This document shows, piece after piece, positions 1-13,654 of a stretch of DNA of 64,000 nt (positions are counted from its first letter, which is position 1; each line of letters opens with the position of its first letter). The notes under the pieces were generated by a model that made no database searches, was not told the origin of the DNA, and was given only the letters and a program-made list of their open reading frames with translations. The stretch comes from Thalassotalea algicola (GTDB lineage: Bacteria > Pseudomonadota > Gammaproteobacteria > Enterobacterales > Alteromonadaceae): assembly GCF_012932965.1 (NCBI RefSeq), contig NZ_JABBXH010000001.1:620001-684000 (forward strand). Reading direction: 5' to 3'. Both the position numbers and the translations under genes were made by a program.

Positions 1-444
1 CGACAGCACTGCTTTATATAGTGGCTTATGCTGCTCATTAATTTTAGCTATTTGAAGGGGGTTGCCTTCAGTGTGGCTAAGAAGCTGTATAGTACCTAGA
101 AGCTGTGCCGATTTACGATTTGTCTCTTCGAAGTTTTCACCCTCGGACAATTCAAGAATCTCATAGCAAATGTTGGTTAATCGCTCGTTACGTTCAACTC
201 GTTCAGATCTAAGTTGTTGCTGAAAATTAGTACGATCTGTTTCTATTGCTGCTTGTTTTTGTTCACCACTAGAATGTTTATTTTTTTCATCTAATTCTTC
301 ATTAATTTTGTTTACCAAAGGTTGGTTGGCAAAAAACTCAGCAGCTCCATCAATTAAGGCATCCTTAATTGGACTAGCTTTAAACATCCTATCTAATAAA
401 TTGGATACTTGAGTTGTTAATAATGATTGGTGGGACTTACTCAT
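1..444 (-). CDS. Unknown protein, N-terminal 148 residues (cut by window edge)
   Basis: An open frame runs leftward from an ATG at 444 to the window edge without a stop, giving 148 residues. It begins MSKSHQSLLTTQVSNL. The visible part is hydrophilic and rich in Gln, Glu and Asn, with a charged stretch around residues 50-90 (LRSERVERNERL) that could form a coiled coil. There is no signal peptide or membrane segment. A GAAG about eight bases before the ATG could serve as ribosome binding site. I do not recognise the family. It is separated from metF by a terminator-like hairpin, so it is probably its own transcription unit. Confidence 0.6.
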   Translation of the reverse strand, partial: MSKSHQSLLTTQVSNLLDRMFKASPIKDALIDGAAEFFANQPLVNKINEELDEKNKHSSGEQKQAAIETDRTNFQQQLRSERVERNERLTNICYEILELSEGENFEETNRKSAQLLGTIQLLSHTEGNPLQIAKINEQHKPLYKAVLS

Positions 445-538
445 TCAGCAAACTTCAATTCAACAAGTGAACTATTATTATATGATTGTCGTAAACATAA
501 GTGAAAAGTGACAAAAACTCAAATCAAAGTGAAAGCTT

Positions 539-571
539 AAAGGTGTCATTAATTTGATTAATAACACCTTT
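539..571 (-). terminator. Hairpin after metF
   Basis: A 15-base-pair stem (AAAGGTGT-x-ATTAAT with its complement, one mismatch, three-base loop) lies a few bases past the metF stop. On the minus strand it is followed by a moderately T-rich stretch. It probably ends the metB-metL-metF transcript. Confidence 0.6.
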
Positions 572-577
572 ATGGAG

Positions 578-3888
<3,311 letters not shown>

Positions 3889-3892
3889 CGTA

Positions 3893-5125
3893 TTACCAAA
3901 CGGCTGCTTGCGCGGCACTAATTCTAAATTTAGGTTGTTTACTAGGTGCACTTAACGGAGAAACGTTAGCGCTCTGACTAGCAGATAGACCAACCTCGAG
4001 ATCCGCTAAAATGTCTTCTATATCTTCAATACCAACTGAAAGCCTAACAAGGGTTTGACTAATGCCTGCGGCCTTTTGTGCTTCTATATCCATTCCCGCA
4101 TGTGTCATTGTTGAAGGGTGACTAATTAAGCTTTCAACTCCGCCTAGTGACTGGGCTAAGGTGAATAGAGATAAATTATCAAACAATACTTTTACAGCTT
4201 CGACACCGCCCTTTAGTTCGAAACTTAACATAGCACCGAAGTCTATTTGCTGACGCTTAGCTAATTCATGTTGAGGGTGTTCCTCAAGTCCTGGGAAATG
4301 CACAATTTCAACGGCTGAATGCTTATTTAGATATGACGCTACGCTATTGGCGTTTTCTTGATGAGCCGCCATACGTAATGGCAATGTTTTTAGCCCTCGA
4401 AGCGCTAAGTAGCTATCAAAAGCAGGGCCGGTAATGCCAATACAATTTGCCCACCAAGCTAACTCTTCACCAAGTTCATTAGTTTTTGTGACTAAGACAC
4501 CGCCAACTACGTCGCTATGGCCATTGATATATTTAGTGGTTGAATGGAAAACAATATCAGCCCCAAGAGAAAGAGGTTGCTGTAATATTGGCGATAAGAA
4601 GGTGTTATCTACTGCGACAATCGCGCCAACCGCTTTACTCGCGCTAGCAATTTTTTCGATATCGACAAGGCGCAAAAGTGGGTTACTTGGCGTTTCAATT
4701 AGCACTAGCTTAGGTTTTTGAACAAGTGCCTCCGCTAACGCTTGCTCATCTGATTGATCAACAACCAAAACATCGAATTGTCCACGTTTAGCTAAATGCA
4801 CGAATAGTCGGTAGCTACCACCATAACAATCGTGTGGAATAAGTACTTTATCGCCAACAGATAATAATTGGCAGATTAAATGAACTGCTGCCATTCCGGT
4901 ACTCGTGACAATACCAGTCGAACCACCTTCAAGATCAGCTATCGCTTGGCCGAATGTCGCGCGTGTAGGATTACCCGTTCTTGAATAATCAAAGTCTCGT
5001 TTTTCATTGAAACCTTTTAATGAATAAGTACTAGATAGGTGAATAGGAGCGACTACCGCACCATGATGCTTGTCACTATTTATACCTGCTCTTACCGCAG
5101 TTGTAGCTACTTTTTTCTCACTCAT
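3893..5125 (-). CDS. metB: Cystathionine gamma-synthase (PLP-dependent)
   Basis: It joins an activated homoserine ester with cysteine to form cystathionine in methionine synthesis. It belongs to the Cys/Met-metabolism PLP enzymes: SRTGNPTR near residue 50 and the lysine in HSTTKYINGHSD (K201 counted from the GTG upstream, K198 from the ATG) binds PLP. I chose the ATG at 5125 because AGGTG at 5136-5132 sits six bases before it. A GTG at 5134 is the alternative. At 410 residues it is somewhat longer than E. coli MetB (386) because of a C-terminal tail rich in Ser, Ala and Gln. First gene of the met operon. A cystathionine beta- or gamma-lyase is the main alternative but fits the context less well. 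Confidence 0.9.
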   Translation of the reverse strand: MSEKKVATTAVRAGINSDKHHGAVVAPIHLSSTYSLKGFNEKRDFDYSRTGNPTRATFGQAIADLEGGSTGIVTSTGMAAVHLICQLLSVGDKVLIPHDCYGGSYRLFVHLAKRGQFDVLVVDQSDEQALAEALVQKPKLVLIETPSNPLLRLVDIEKIASASKAVGAIVAVDNTFLSPILQQPLSLGADIVFHSTTKYINGHSDVVGGVLVTKTNELGEELAWWANCIGITGPAFDSYLALRGLKTLPLRMAAHQENANSVASYLNKHSAVEIVHFPGLEEHPQHELAKRQQIDFGAMLSFELKGGVEAVKVLFDNLSLFTLAQSLGGVESLISHPSTMTHAGMDIEAQKAAGISQTLVRLSVGIEDIEDILADLEVGLSASQSANVSPLSAPSKQPKFRISAAQAAVW

Positions 5126-5152
5126 CGCGTTCACCTGAGATAATGGATGTTT

Positions 5153-5176
5153 AGACGTCTATAAATCTAAACGTTT
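5153..5176. promoter_or_regulatory. met boxes, cluster 1 (MetJ operator)
   Basis: Three contiguous 8-mers, AGACGTCT-ATAAATCT-AAACGTTT, match or approximate the MetJ consensus AGACGTCT. The first is a perfect palindrome. They lie 28 bases upstream of the metB ATG, where bound MetJ would block the metBLF promoter. Confidence 0.85.
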
Positions 5177-5200
5177 TGATTTCCCAGGTCAAGAACTTTT

Positions 5201-5224
5201 GGACATCTAAACTTCTACACATAT
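5201..5224. promoter_or_regulatory. met boxes, cluster 2 (MetJ operator)
   Basis: A second run of three 8-mers, GGACATCT-AAACTTCT-ACACATAT, resembles the met box but is weaker. It is 24 bases from the first run and lies in the metB-metJ gap, so it may serve metJ autoregulation or cooperative binding. Confidence 0.65.
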
Positions 5225-5338
5225 AGGTTGACTGAATTACGTCAACTAGTACAATTTGTTACTAGAAAATAGGCGAGAAAAATAACAAGCAAAAACAAGT
5301 GAATTCGTCTAATGAATAAAAATGCAAGAGGTAACTAA

Positions 5339-5677
5339 ATGGCTGATTGGAATGGTGAGTACATCAACCCTTATGCTGAACACGGAAAAAAAAGCGAACA
5401 AGTAAAAAAAATTACAGTTTCTATTCCACTAAGAGTGCTGAAAGTACTAACTGATGAACGTACTCGCAGACAGGTAAATAATTTGCGCCATGCGACGAAT
5501 AGCGAGTTATTATGCGAAGCATTTTTGCACGCCTTTACAGGTCAACCGCTTCCTGATGACGAAGACTTAGCAAAGGATAATGAACATAAATTGCCTGCAA
5601 GTGTCAGAAGAGCGCTAGAAGAGCAAGGTATTACCGACTTCTCTCAATACGAAAGCGATGATGAAGAAGACGAATAA
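5339..5677 (+). CDS. metJ: Methionine repressor MetJ
   Basis: MetJ is a ribbon-helix-helix repressor that binds S-adenosylmethionine and shuts down methionine-synthesis genes. The 112-residue product (E. coli: 105) carries the typical [18 protein letters not shown] beta-strand/helix and [20 protein letters not shown] region. An AAGAGGT precedes the ATG. The last ten residues are almost all acidic. It is divergent from metB with met boxes between them, the classical arrangement. Confidence 0.97.
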   Translation: MADWNGEYINPYAEHGKKSEQVKKITVSIPLRVLKVLTDERTRRQVNNLRHATNSELLCEAFLHAFTGQPLPDDEDLAKDNEHKLPASVRRALEEQGITDFSQYESDDEEDE

Positions 5678-5702
5678 AAAAGGCGCATAAAGCGCCTTTT
5701 TT
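5678..5702. terminator. Bidirectional terminator between metJ and malic enzyme
   Basis: AAAAGGCGC / GCGCCTTTT arms with a five-base ATAAA loop start directly after the metJ stop and run into T's. On the minus strand the same hairpin ends in a T-run, so it can stop both convergent genes. Confidence 0.88.
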
Positions 5703-5724
5703 ATTAAACCATAATGAATGTTTT

Positions 5725-6966
5725 TTAATTCATGTAATTTTCTGGCAATTCAAGGGCAGCGACACCTGAATCAACTGCCGCTTGTGCTACTGCTTTTGCA
5801 ACACGACCACATAGGCGAGTATCCATTGGTTTTGGAATAATATAATCACGGCCAAACTCCAAGCTTTCATCGCCACTTGCCTTTAATACTTCTGCTGGCA
5901 CAGGCTCTTTAGCTAACTCTCTAATGGCATGAACGGCTGCTACTTTCATCTCATCATTGATAGCGCGAGATCTAACATCTAAAGCGCCACGGAAAATAAA
6001 TGGGAAACAAAGTACGTTATTTACCTGGTTTGGGTAATCTGAACGACCAGTAGCCATGATAACGTCATCACGAGTGGCTAGTGCAAGTTCAGGTTTAATT
6101 TCAGGATCAGGGTTAGAACAAGCAAACACCACAGGGTTAGGTGCCATCATTGCCAATTGCTCAGCTGATAATAGATCTGGACCAGAAACACCAACAAATA
6201 CATCTGCTCCATCAATAACGTCATCTAAAGTACGCTTATCAGTATTGTTTGCGAACAGCTTCTTGTATTCGTTTAAATCGTCACGACGCGTATGAATAAC
6301 ACCCTTGCGATCAAGCATATAAATTTTTTCACGCTGTGCACCACACTTGATTAGTAATTCCATACAAGCTATTGCTGCTGCACCTGCCCCCATACAAACA
6401 ATATTTGCGTGCTTTAATTGTTTACCCTGAATATCTAGCGCATTTAGCATACCCGCTGCCGTAACAATAGCGGTACCGTGCTGGTCGTCATGAAAAACAG
6501 GGACTTTACAACGTTCAATGAGCGCTCGTTCGATTTCAAAGCATTCAGGCGCTTTAATATCTTCTAAGTTAATACCACCAAAAGAGTCAGCAATATTCGC
6601 CACAGTACTAACGAAATCTTCTACTGTTTTATGTTTAACTTCAATATCAAATGAATCAATGCCTGCAAAGCGTTTGAATAATAGCGCCTTACCTTCCATA
6701 ACTGGCTTAGAAGCCATCGGCCCTAAATTCCCTAAACCTAATATTGCTGTACCATTTGTAATTACTGCGACGGTATTTCCTTTTGCCGTATATTTGTAGA
6801 CATCATCGGGGTTTTCAGCAATCTCACGCACTGGCTCAGCAACACCTGGACTATATGCTAACGCTAAATCTTTGCTGGTCTCAGCAGGTGTAGTTAACTC
6901 GATGCTGATTTTACCTGGCGTAGGTAATGCGTGGTAATCGAGAGCTTGCTGTTTTAAATCTGTCAT
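5725..6966 (-). CDS. Malic enzyme (oxaloacetate-decarboxylating malate dehydrogenase), short form
   Basis: It decarboxylates malate to pyruvate while reducing NAD(P)+. The 413-residue product holds the malic N-terminal domain (LALAYSPGVAEP near residue 33) and the NAD-binding domain (VCMGAGAAAIACMELL near 190). Catalytic-region sequence KAPECFEIE and HDDQHGTAIV is visible. It lacks the C-terminal phosphotransacetylase domain of E. coli MaeB, so it is the short bacterial form. Cofactor preference cannot be read from sequence alone. TAGGA lies before the ATG. It converges on metJ across a shared terminator. Confidence 0.92.
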   Translation of the reverse strand: MTDLKQQALDYHALPTPGKISIELTTPAETSKDLALAYSPGVAEPVREIAENPDDVYKYTAKGNTVAVITNGTAILGLGNLGPMASKPVMEGKALLFKRFAGIDSFDIEVKHKTVEDFVSTVANIADSFGGINLEDIKAPECFEIERALIERCKVPVFHDDQHGTAIVTAAGMLNALDIQGKQLKHANIVCMGAGAAAIACMELLIKCGAQREKIYMLDRKGVIHTRRDDLNEYKKLFANNTDKRTLDDVIDGADVFVGVSGPDLLSAEQLAMMAPNPVVFACSNPDPEIKPELALATRDDVIMATGRSDYPNQVNNVLCFPFIFRGALDVRSRAINDEMKVAAVHAIRELAKEPVPAEVLKASGDESLEFGRDYIIPKPMDTRLCGRVAKAVAQAAVDSGVAALELPENYMN

Positions 6967-7225
6967 TGTTGTTCCTACAGGTGAACCTGCCTTGTAGCTT
7001 TATGTAAGTGATACTATTTGTAAATCACGCGTTTGTTATATTTATTATTGTTATTGTTTATATGGTATTGCATCTAATATAACAATGACAAGGCTATTTT
7101 CTTATAACGAATCGCTACAAGCTATATAATTCAAGAGGTTAGACCATTTGCTCTTTTACCTTTTATTCTTATTTATTGCGTAAATATGCAGAGAAAATTG
7201 TTAGAAATATTAATTTTTAGACATA
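6967..7225. other. Non-coding stretch upstream of malic enzyme
   Basis: About 260 AT-rich bases lie between the malic enzyme start and the purA terminator. They must hold the malic enzyme promoter. I see a short CAGGT-GA-ACCTG inverted repeat at 6978-6989 just upstream of the gene and no convincing small gene or RNA. Confidence 0.5.
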
Positions 7226-7252
7226 AAAAAACCAGCTAAGTAGCTGGTTTTT
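7226..7252 (-). terminator. Terminator after purA
   Basis: AAAAACCAGCTA / TAGCTGGTTTTT with a two-base AG loop forms a compact stem 17 bases past the purA stop. On the minus strand it ends in a run of seven T's. Confidence 0.9.
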
Positions 7253-7268
7253 ATTCAATCAACGAAAA

Positions 7269-8588
<1,320 letters not shown>

Positions 8589-8693
8589 TTAGGCGGCGAT
8601 TCTATCAAAATTCAAAAACGAGTCCAAGTATTAATTGGTGAATTTTACAGCAGTTACGCTAAGCAGTTAATGCGTATTGGAAATATTTTGAGA

Positions 8694-8882
8694 TTAAATA
8701 GCAACAAACAAAATTACTGCGCCTATTGCCATAATGAAAAGGCCAATGTTACGAATATTTGTGGTCGACTCTTGCGCAAGCTTTGCAACATATGCCTGCC
8801 ATTTATTAGGAAAGAACGCGGGAAAGAAACCTTCGATAAGAAAAGCAATTGCTATCGCGATAATTAAAGTATCTAAATTCAT
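8694..8882 (-). CDS. DUF2065 small membrane protein (YjeT family)
   Basis: A 62-residue protein with two hydrophobic helices (about residues 3-20 and 45-62) separated by a short loop, FFPNKWQAYVAKLA. This matches E. coli YjeT (65 residues), found at the same place between hflC and purA. Its function is unknown. The open frame can be extended to a TTG at 8921, but that start lies inside the hairpin following hflC, so I chose the ATG at 8882. Confidence 0.85.
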   Translation of the reverse strand: MNLDTLIIAIAIAFLIEGFFPAFFPNKWQAYVAKLAQESTTNIRNIGLFIMAIGAVILFVAI

Positions 8883-8904
8883 AAAGCTAGCATAAAAGGT
8901 GAAA

Positions 8905-8932
8905 AAAAAGGCCATTTTCAAATGGCCTTTTT
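8905..8932 (-). terminator. Terminator after hflC
   Basis: AAAAAGGCCATTT / AAATGGCCTTTTT with a two-base loop follows the hflC stop by six bases. Both strands end in runs of T's. It separates the hfl genes from yjeT-purA. Confidence 0.88.
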
Positions 8933-8938
8933 CGTTAA

Positions 8939-9823
8939 TTACTTCGACTTAGTGCCATCTTTCAAATAATTGAAGAAGTCACTGTCTGGTTTAACAATCA
9001 TGATATCGCTTTTGTCATTAAAACTTTTTTCGTAAGCTTCAAGACTACGATAAAACTTATAAAATTCAGGATCTTTGTTGTACACATCTGCATATATTTT
9101 TGCTGCCAGTGCATCACCATCACCTCGAATTTCAAACGCCTCTTTTTGTGCATTAGCTAACATAACAGTTACTTTTGCATCAATAGTCGCACGAATAATT
9201 TCAGATTGCTCTTGACCTTGTGAGCGATGCTCTTTGGCAACAGCAGTACGTTCGGCACGCATACGATCATAAATTGAGTTACTTACCTCTGTTGGTAAGT
9301 TAATCGCTTTAACACGCACATCGATTACTTCAATACCAAGATCTTCACGACTACTGCGTGCACTTTCTAGTGCTTTAGCCATAATCGCATCTCTATCGCC
9401 CGAAACAATCTCTTTAATTGTACGAGCACCAAACTCCGTTCTAAGGCCGTTATTAATTTTTTGCTTTAATAGTGCACGAGCATTATCAATAGAACCTGTG
9501 GTACGTAGATAGTAGGTTGAGAAGTCTACAATGCGCCATTTCGCATAGGAGTCAACCATCAAATCTTTTTTCTCAGACGTAACAAAACGATCTGGCGCTT
9601 CATCTAGTGTTTGGATACGAGCATCTAATTTACGCACATTTTCAATTAATGGAATTTTAAAGTGTAAACCTGGCTCATAAATACGCATGTCGCCAGTAGC
9701 GCCGTCACGTTTAATTTTTGAGAACTGGAATACAATACCACGCTGGCCTTCAGGTATAACAAATACCGACGATACTACTAAGATAAAAAGTAGTGAAACT
9801 GTAGTGACAATAAAGTTTTTCAT
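8939..9823 (-). CDS. hflC: HflC, modulator of FtsH protease
   Basis: HflC pairs with HflK in a large inner-membrane SPFH/prohibitin complex that encloses and modulates the FtsH protease. The 294-residue product has one N-terminal membrane helix (residues 5-22, FIVTTVSLLFILVVSSVF) and the SPFH domain beginning VIPEGQRGIVFQF. A helical region ends near AIYADVYNKDPEFYKFYRSL. Its ATG follows the hflK stop after three bases, indicating translational coupling. Confidence 0.96.
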   Translation of the reverse strand: MKNFIVTTVSLLFILVVSSVFVIPEGQRGIVFQFSKIKRDGATGDMRIYEPGLHFKIPLIENVRKLDARIQTLDEAPDRFVTSEKKDLMVDSYAKWRIVDFSTYYLRTTGSIDNARALLKQKINNGLRTEFGARTIKEIVSGDRDAIMAKALESARSSREDLGIEVIDVRVKAINLPTEVSNSIYDRMRAERTAVAKEHRSQGQEQSEIIRATIDAKVTVMLANAQKEAFEIRGDGDALAAKIYADVYNKDPEFYKFYRSLEAYEKSFNDKSDIMIVKPDSDFFNYLKDGTKSK

Positions 9824-9826
9824 TGT

Positions 9827-10984
9827 TTAGTTTCTCCCACCGTTAAATCGATCGCTGCGACTTGAACTAGAGGTCGGCGAAGAATTTTTAGAAGTATTTG
9901 TTGAAATACTTGATGGTGACTGTGGCGCTATACGGCTGCCAGATGAATGTTGTTGCATAATTTTATCTAATGGTAAATACATAATGTTGTTGCCACCATC
10001 GACATCAACCATCACTTTACTTGTTCGGCTATAGACTTTTTCCATCGTCGCCATATATAAACGCTGGCGAGTCACTTCAGGCGCGGCCTGATATTCTGGT
10101 AAAATCTTGTCAAATCGAGCTACAGCACCTTCTGCATCTAATACAGTTTGCTCTTTATAAGCTAATGCTTCTTGCTCCATGCGCTTCACACGACCACGTG
10201 CGCGAGGCTCAATACCTCTAGCGTATGCTTCTGCTTCACGAAGGAAGCGTATTTCATCTTCTTGTGCTGCAATTGCATCATCAAATGCATCTTTAACTTC
10301 TTCAGGAGGACGTGCATCCTTAAAGTTAACATCTACAATGATTAAACCTAGATTATACGGCTCGATGATTTTTTCTAACTCAGACCATACTTGTTGACGA
10401 ACAACTTCACGACCACTTGTTAACACATCATCCATTTTTTGATGACCCACTACGTAACGTAGCGCGCTATCAAGCGACTGGCTCAAGCTATCATCTGGAT
10501 TAGTTACACTGAACACATAGTTACGTGCATTTTCTACACGGTATTGCACTTGCATCTCAACACGTACAACATTTTCATCTTGCGTTAACATAAATCCAGA
10601 TGCAGGTAAGTCACGTGTAGTTTGTACATCTACCGGAATAATGTTTTCAATGAAAGTCCACTTCCAACTTAAACCTGGTTCTACGATACCGACATACTCA
10701 CCAAAGCGAAGTTTAATACCACGCTCCGCTTCTTTTATGGTGTAAACACAAGTAAATAGGTACGCAAACAGAGCGATGAACAACGCTAGCGTAACTGCAA
10801 CACCTGAAAAGCTACCGCCAGCATTACCACCACCGGTAGAGCCGCCTGACTTACCACCAAAGATACCGTTAAATTTATTACCTAAATCTTTAAATAAATC
10901 ATCTAAATCTGGTGGTCCTTGGTTGTTGCCACCTTTATTTTTCCAGGGATCTTTATCGTTATTCCCCGGCTCATTCCACGCCAT
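9827..10984 (-). CDS. hflK: HflK, modulator of FtsH protease
   Basis: Partner of HflC in the inner-membrane SPFH complex around FtsH. The 385-residue product starts with a Gly/Asn-rich soluble stretch (MAWNEPGNNDKDPW, later GGSTGGGNAGGSFSG), as is usual for HflK. One membrane helix follows near residues 62-82 (VTLALFIALFAYLFTCVY), then the SPFH domain with EAERGIKLRFGEY. The C-terminus is a Ser-rich low-complexity tail ending near SSSSRSDRFNGGRN. Confidence 0.95.
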   Translation of the reverse strand: MAWNEPGNNDKDPWKNKGGNNQGPPDLDDLFKDLGNKFNGIFGGKSGGSTGGGNAGGSFSGVAVTLALFIALFAYLFTCVYTIKEAERGIKLRFGEYVGIVEPGLSWKWTFIENIIPVDVQTTRDLPASGFMLTQDENVVRVEMQVQYRVENARNYVFSVTNPDDSLSQSLDSALRYVVGHQKMDDVLTSGREVVRQQVWSELEKIIEPYNLGLIIVDVNFKDARPPEEVKDAFDDAIAAQEDEIRFLREAEAYARGIEPRARGRVKRMEQEALAYKEQTVLDAEGAVARFDKILPEYQAAPEVTRQRLYMATMEKVYSRTSKVMVDVDGGNNIMYLPLDKIMQQHSSGSRIAPQSPSSISTNTSKNSSPTSSSSRSDRFNGGRN

Positions 10985-11045
10985 GACGGACTCCGCTACA
11001 TTGCAATTTTATATTCAAAATGAAAGCCGATAATATACCAGCCGT

Positions 11046-12332
11046 TTAACTTTCAATAAAGCGTTCAACATCCGCTTTATCTTGTTTTATCAATCTATTC
11101 CACTCTCGCACAGGTAGTTTTATATCTACCAAGCAATTTCCTTGCTCGTCATAACCTTCATTGGCGATGCAATTCAATTGATAAAGTGCTCCAAGAAATT
11201 TACCCGCGGTAGGCGGTATTCTTAAGCTATGTTTAATTACTTGTCGCCCCATTCGCTCAGCTAGCGCTTCAAATAACAACTCTATACCTAAATTGGCTTG
11301 AGCTGATAACCATACGCGAATAGGTATGCCATTTTCATCTCTATCGATACGAGGCTGGCAATCGTGCAATTTATCGATTTTATTACAAATCAGTAATTGT
11401 GGAACATCACCAGCTTCAATTTCATCAAGTACAGTTTGTACTTCATCTATGTTCTCGCTGCGACGCTCATCAGCAATATCAACAACGTGAAGCAATAACT
11501 CTGCTTCTCTGGTTTCTGTCAACGTCGCTTTAAATGCTGCAACCAAATCATGTGGCAAGTGTCGAATAAAACCAACTGTATCGGCTAATATTACACGACC
11601 TACATCTTCAACTTCGATTTTTCTTAATGTTGGATCTAATGTGGCAAATAACTGATCTGCCGCATAAACATTTGCTTTAGTAATCAAGTTGAATAAGGTT
11701 GACTTACCCGCATTAGTATAACCAACTAGAGATAAGGTCGGAATCTCCGCTCGAACACGAGATCGACGGCCTTGCTGACGCTGTTTCTCAACCTTGTCTA
11801 AACGTTTACGAATATTATTCATCCGTTCACGTAATAGTCGTCTATCGGTTTCTAATTGTGTTTCGCCTGGCCCACGTAAACCAATACCACCCTTTTGCCT
11901 TTCTAAGTGAGTCCAACCTCTTATCAATCGCGTACTAATATGCCTTAATTGCGCAAGCTCTACTTGAAGTTTACCTTCATGAGTTCTCGCCCGTTGAGCA
12001 AAAATATCTAGAATTAGTGTTGTTCGATCGATCACTCGGCATTGACACAAGGCTTCAATATTTTTTTCTTGCGATGGTGATAGTGCATGATTAAAAAGCA
12101 CTACATTGGCTTCAAACAAATTGACAGCATCGGCTACTTCTTCAGCTTTACCGCTGCCTACAAAATATTTTGGATGTGGCGAATTACGCTTACCAGTTAC
12201 CACTGAAAGCGCGTTAACACCAGCAGACGAGACTAACATTTTAAATTCTTGTAAGTCTTCTCTGCTGCTTTCATCGGGAAAATCTACATGAACAAGTATT
12301 GCCTGTTCACCTGCCTGATAGCGATCAAACAA
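11046..12332 (-). CDS. hflX: GTPase HflX, ribosome rescue/splitting factor
   Basis: HflX is a GTPase that binds the 50S subunit and splits stalled ribosomes in stress. The N-terminal domain includes PHPKYFVGSGKAEE and the glycine-rich segment GGIGLRGPGETQLETDRR. The G domain shows GYTNAGKSTLF (G1), DTVGF (G3) and NKID (G4). The frame extends to a TTG at 12350, but I chose the TTG at 12332. GGAG at 12344-12341 lies eight bases before it, and the protein then begins MFDRYQAGEQA, just as E. coli HflX begins MFDRYDAGEQA. Length 428 (E. coli 426). Confidence 0.95.
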   Translation of the reverse strand: MFDRYQAGEQAILVHVDFPDESSREDLQEFKMLVSSAGVNALSVVTGKRNSPHPKYFVGSGKAEEVADAVNLFEANVVLFNHALSPSQEKNIEALCQCRVIDRTTLILDIFAQRARTHEGKLQVELAQLRHISTRLIRGWTHLERQKGGIGLRGPGETQLETDRRLLRERMNNIRKRLDKVEKQRQQGRRSRVRAEIPTLSLVGYTNAGKSTLFNLITKANVYAADQLFATLDPTLRKIEVEDVGRVILADTVGFIRHLPHDLVAAFKATLTETREAELLLHVVDIADERRSENIDEVQTVLDEIEAGDVPQLLICNKIDKLHDCQPRIDRDENGIPIRVWLSAQANLGIELLFEALAERMGRQVIKHSLRIPPTAGKFLGALYQLNCIANEGYDEQGNCLVDIKLPVREWNRLIKQDKADVERFIES

Positions 12333-12371
12333 ATGAACAACTCCAAACAATACAAATATTGATCATGAAAA

Positions 12372-12620
12372 TTAGCTGTCCTGATTAAATTCTGGTTGCC
12401 CTTGTGGTGCAGTATTCACTGCTCGCGCCGGCACTACAGTTGAAATGGCGTGTTTATATACCATTTGGCTCACCGTGTTCTTAAGTAAAATCACAAATTG
12501 ATCAAACGACTCTACCTGGCCTTGTAATTTAATGCCATTAACGAGATAAATTGCTACAGGAATGCGATCACGGCGAAGCGCATTTAAAAATGGGTCTTGT
12601 AAAGATTGCCCCTTTGCCAT
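12372..12620 (-). CDS. hfq: RNA chaperone Hfq
   Basis: Hfq is a hexameric Sm-like protein that helps small RNAs pair with target mRNAs. The 82-residue product contains Sm1 ([21 protein letters not shown] region) and Sm2 with the KHAISTVVP motif. The C-terminal tail is short (about 15 residues) compared with E. coli Hfq (102 residues), as in many marine gammaproteobacteria. It sits between miaA and hflX. Confidence 0.98.
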   Translation of the reverse strand: MAKGQSLQDPFLNALRRDRIPVAIYLVNGIKLQGQVESFDQFVILLKNTVSQMVYKHAISTVVPARAVNTAPQGQPEFNQDS

Positions 12621-12712
12621 TCTTTGGCCCCTTTTGTTATTGTTAGATAAAATTAAGGTAAAAATTATTTAAATATCAGTTACTCAGTAACAAACTAATT
12701 ATACATCAAAGA

Positions 12713-13648
12713 TTAAAGTTTGCTTACTTCTGATAAAACTTGCTGTAAATTGGTTTCGTCTTCCATGTTCAACCAATGTAAATTCGGCCAGCTTCTTAAC
12801 CACGTTAACTGTCTTTTGGCCAACTGTCTAGTGGCACAAACACCTTTAAACACCATTTCGTCAAAATCGTAGTCACCATTTAAATGTTGCCACATTTGTC
12901 GGTAACCAACGCAACGTATAGATGGCAGATCTTCATGCAAGTCTGTTCTTTGTTTTAATTCACGAACTTCTTGTTCAAAACCTTGTTCGATCATTTGCTC
13001 AAAACGCAGTTCAATGCGTTGATGCAAAGTTGCTCGTTCTTTAGGTGTTATAGCAAATTGTAAAACATCTCCAGAAACCGTATCACCTTTAATTGCGGTT
13101 AATTGTGTCAAAGTGTTTCCAGTTAACCTATAAACCTCTAACGCCCTAGTTAACCGTTGTGGATCATTAGGGTGAATTCTTTCTGCAGAAACAGGGTCTA
13201 CCTTTTCTAGCAATTGATGCATATATTGCCAACCATGCTCATTAGCTTCCAGCTCAATGACCTTACGTATTTCTGGTGAAGCTTCTGGCAACGGCGATAT
13301 CCCTTCAATCAGACTCTTAAAGTACATCATGGTTCCACCAACCAATAACGGAATTTTTCCTTGTTGGCGAATTTCTTCAATCGCTTTTAATGCGTCTCGA
13401 CAAAAATCTGCTGCTGAATAACTTTTAATCGGATCGATTAAATCAATTAATCGATGCGGATATTTTGCTAGCTCTTCCTGCGTAGGCTTTGCAGTGCCAA
13501 TATTCATCCCTTTATAAACTAACGCAGAATCTACGCTGATAATTTCACACGGCAGCGCATCATATAACGCCATCGCCAACGCTGTTTTACCAGACGCGGT
13601 AGGCCCCATGATACAAATTACTGGCGGCAGTTTATTGAGCGTAGTCAT
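12713..13648 (-). CDS. miaA: tRNA dimethylallyltransferase MiaA
   Basis: MiaA adds a dimethylallyl group to A37 of tRNAs that read codons starting with U. The 311-residue product has the P-loop [11 protein letters not shown] (residues 15-25), [16 protein letters not shown], and HRLIDLIDP. The later [14 protein letters not shown] and [15 protein letters not shown] segments are typical of the family. Its ATG lies six bases after the mutL stop, so the two are co-transcribed. Confidence 0.97.
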   Translation of the reverse strand: MTTLNKLPPVICIMGPTASGKTALAMALYDALPCEIISVDSALVYKGMNIGTAKPTQEELAKYPHRLIDLIDPIKSYSAADFCRDALKAIEEIRQQGKIPLLVGGTMMYFKSLIEGISPLPEASPEIRKVIELEANEHGWQYMHQLLEKVDPVSAERIHPNDPQRLTRALEVYRLTGNTLTQLTAIKGDTVSGDVLQFAITPKERATLHQRIELRFEQMIEQGFEQEVRELKQRTDLHEDLPSIRCVGYRQMWQHLNGDYDFDEMVFKGVCATRQLAKRQLTWLRSWPNLHWLNMEDETNLQQVLSEVSKL

Positions 13649-13654
13649 AATAAG

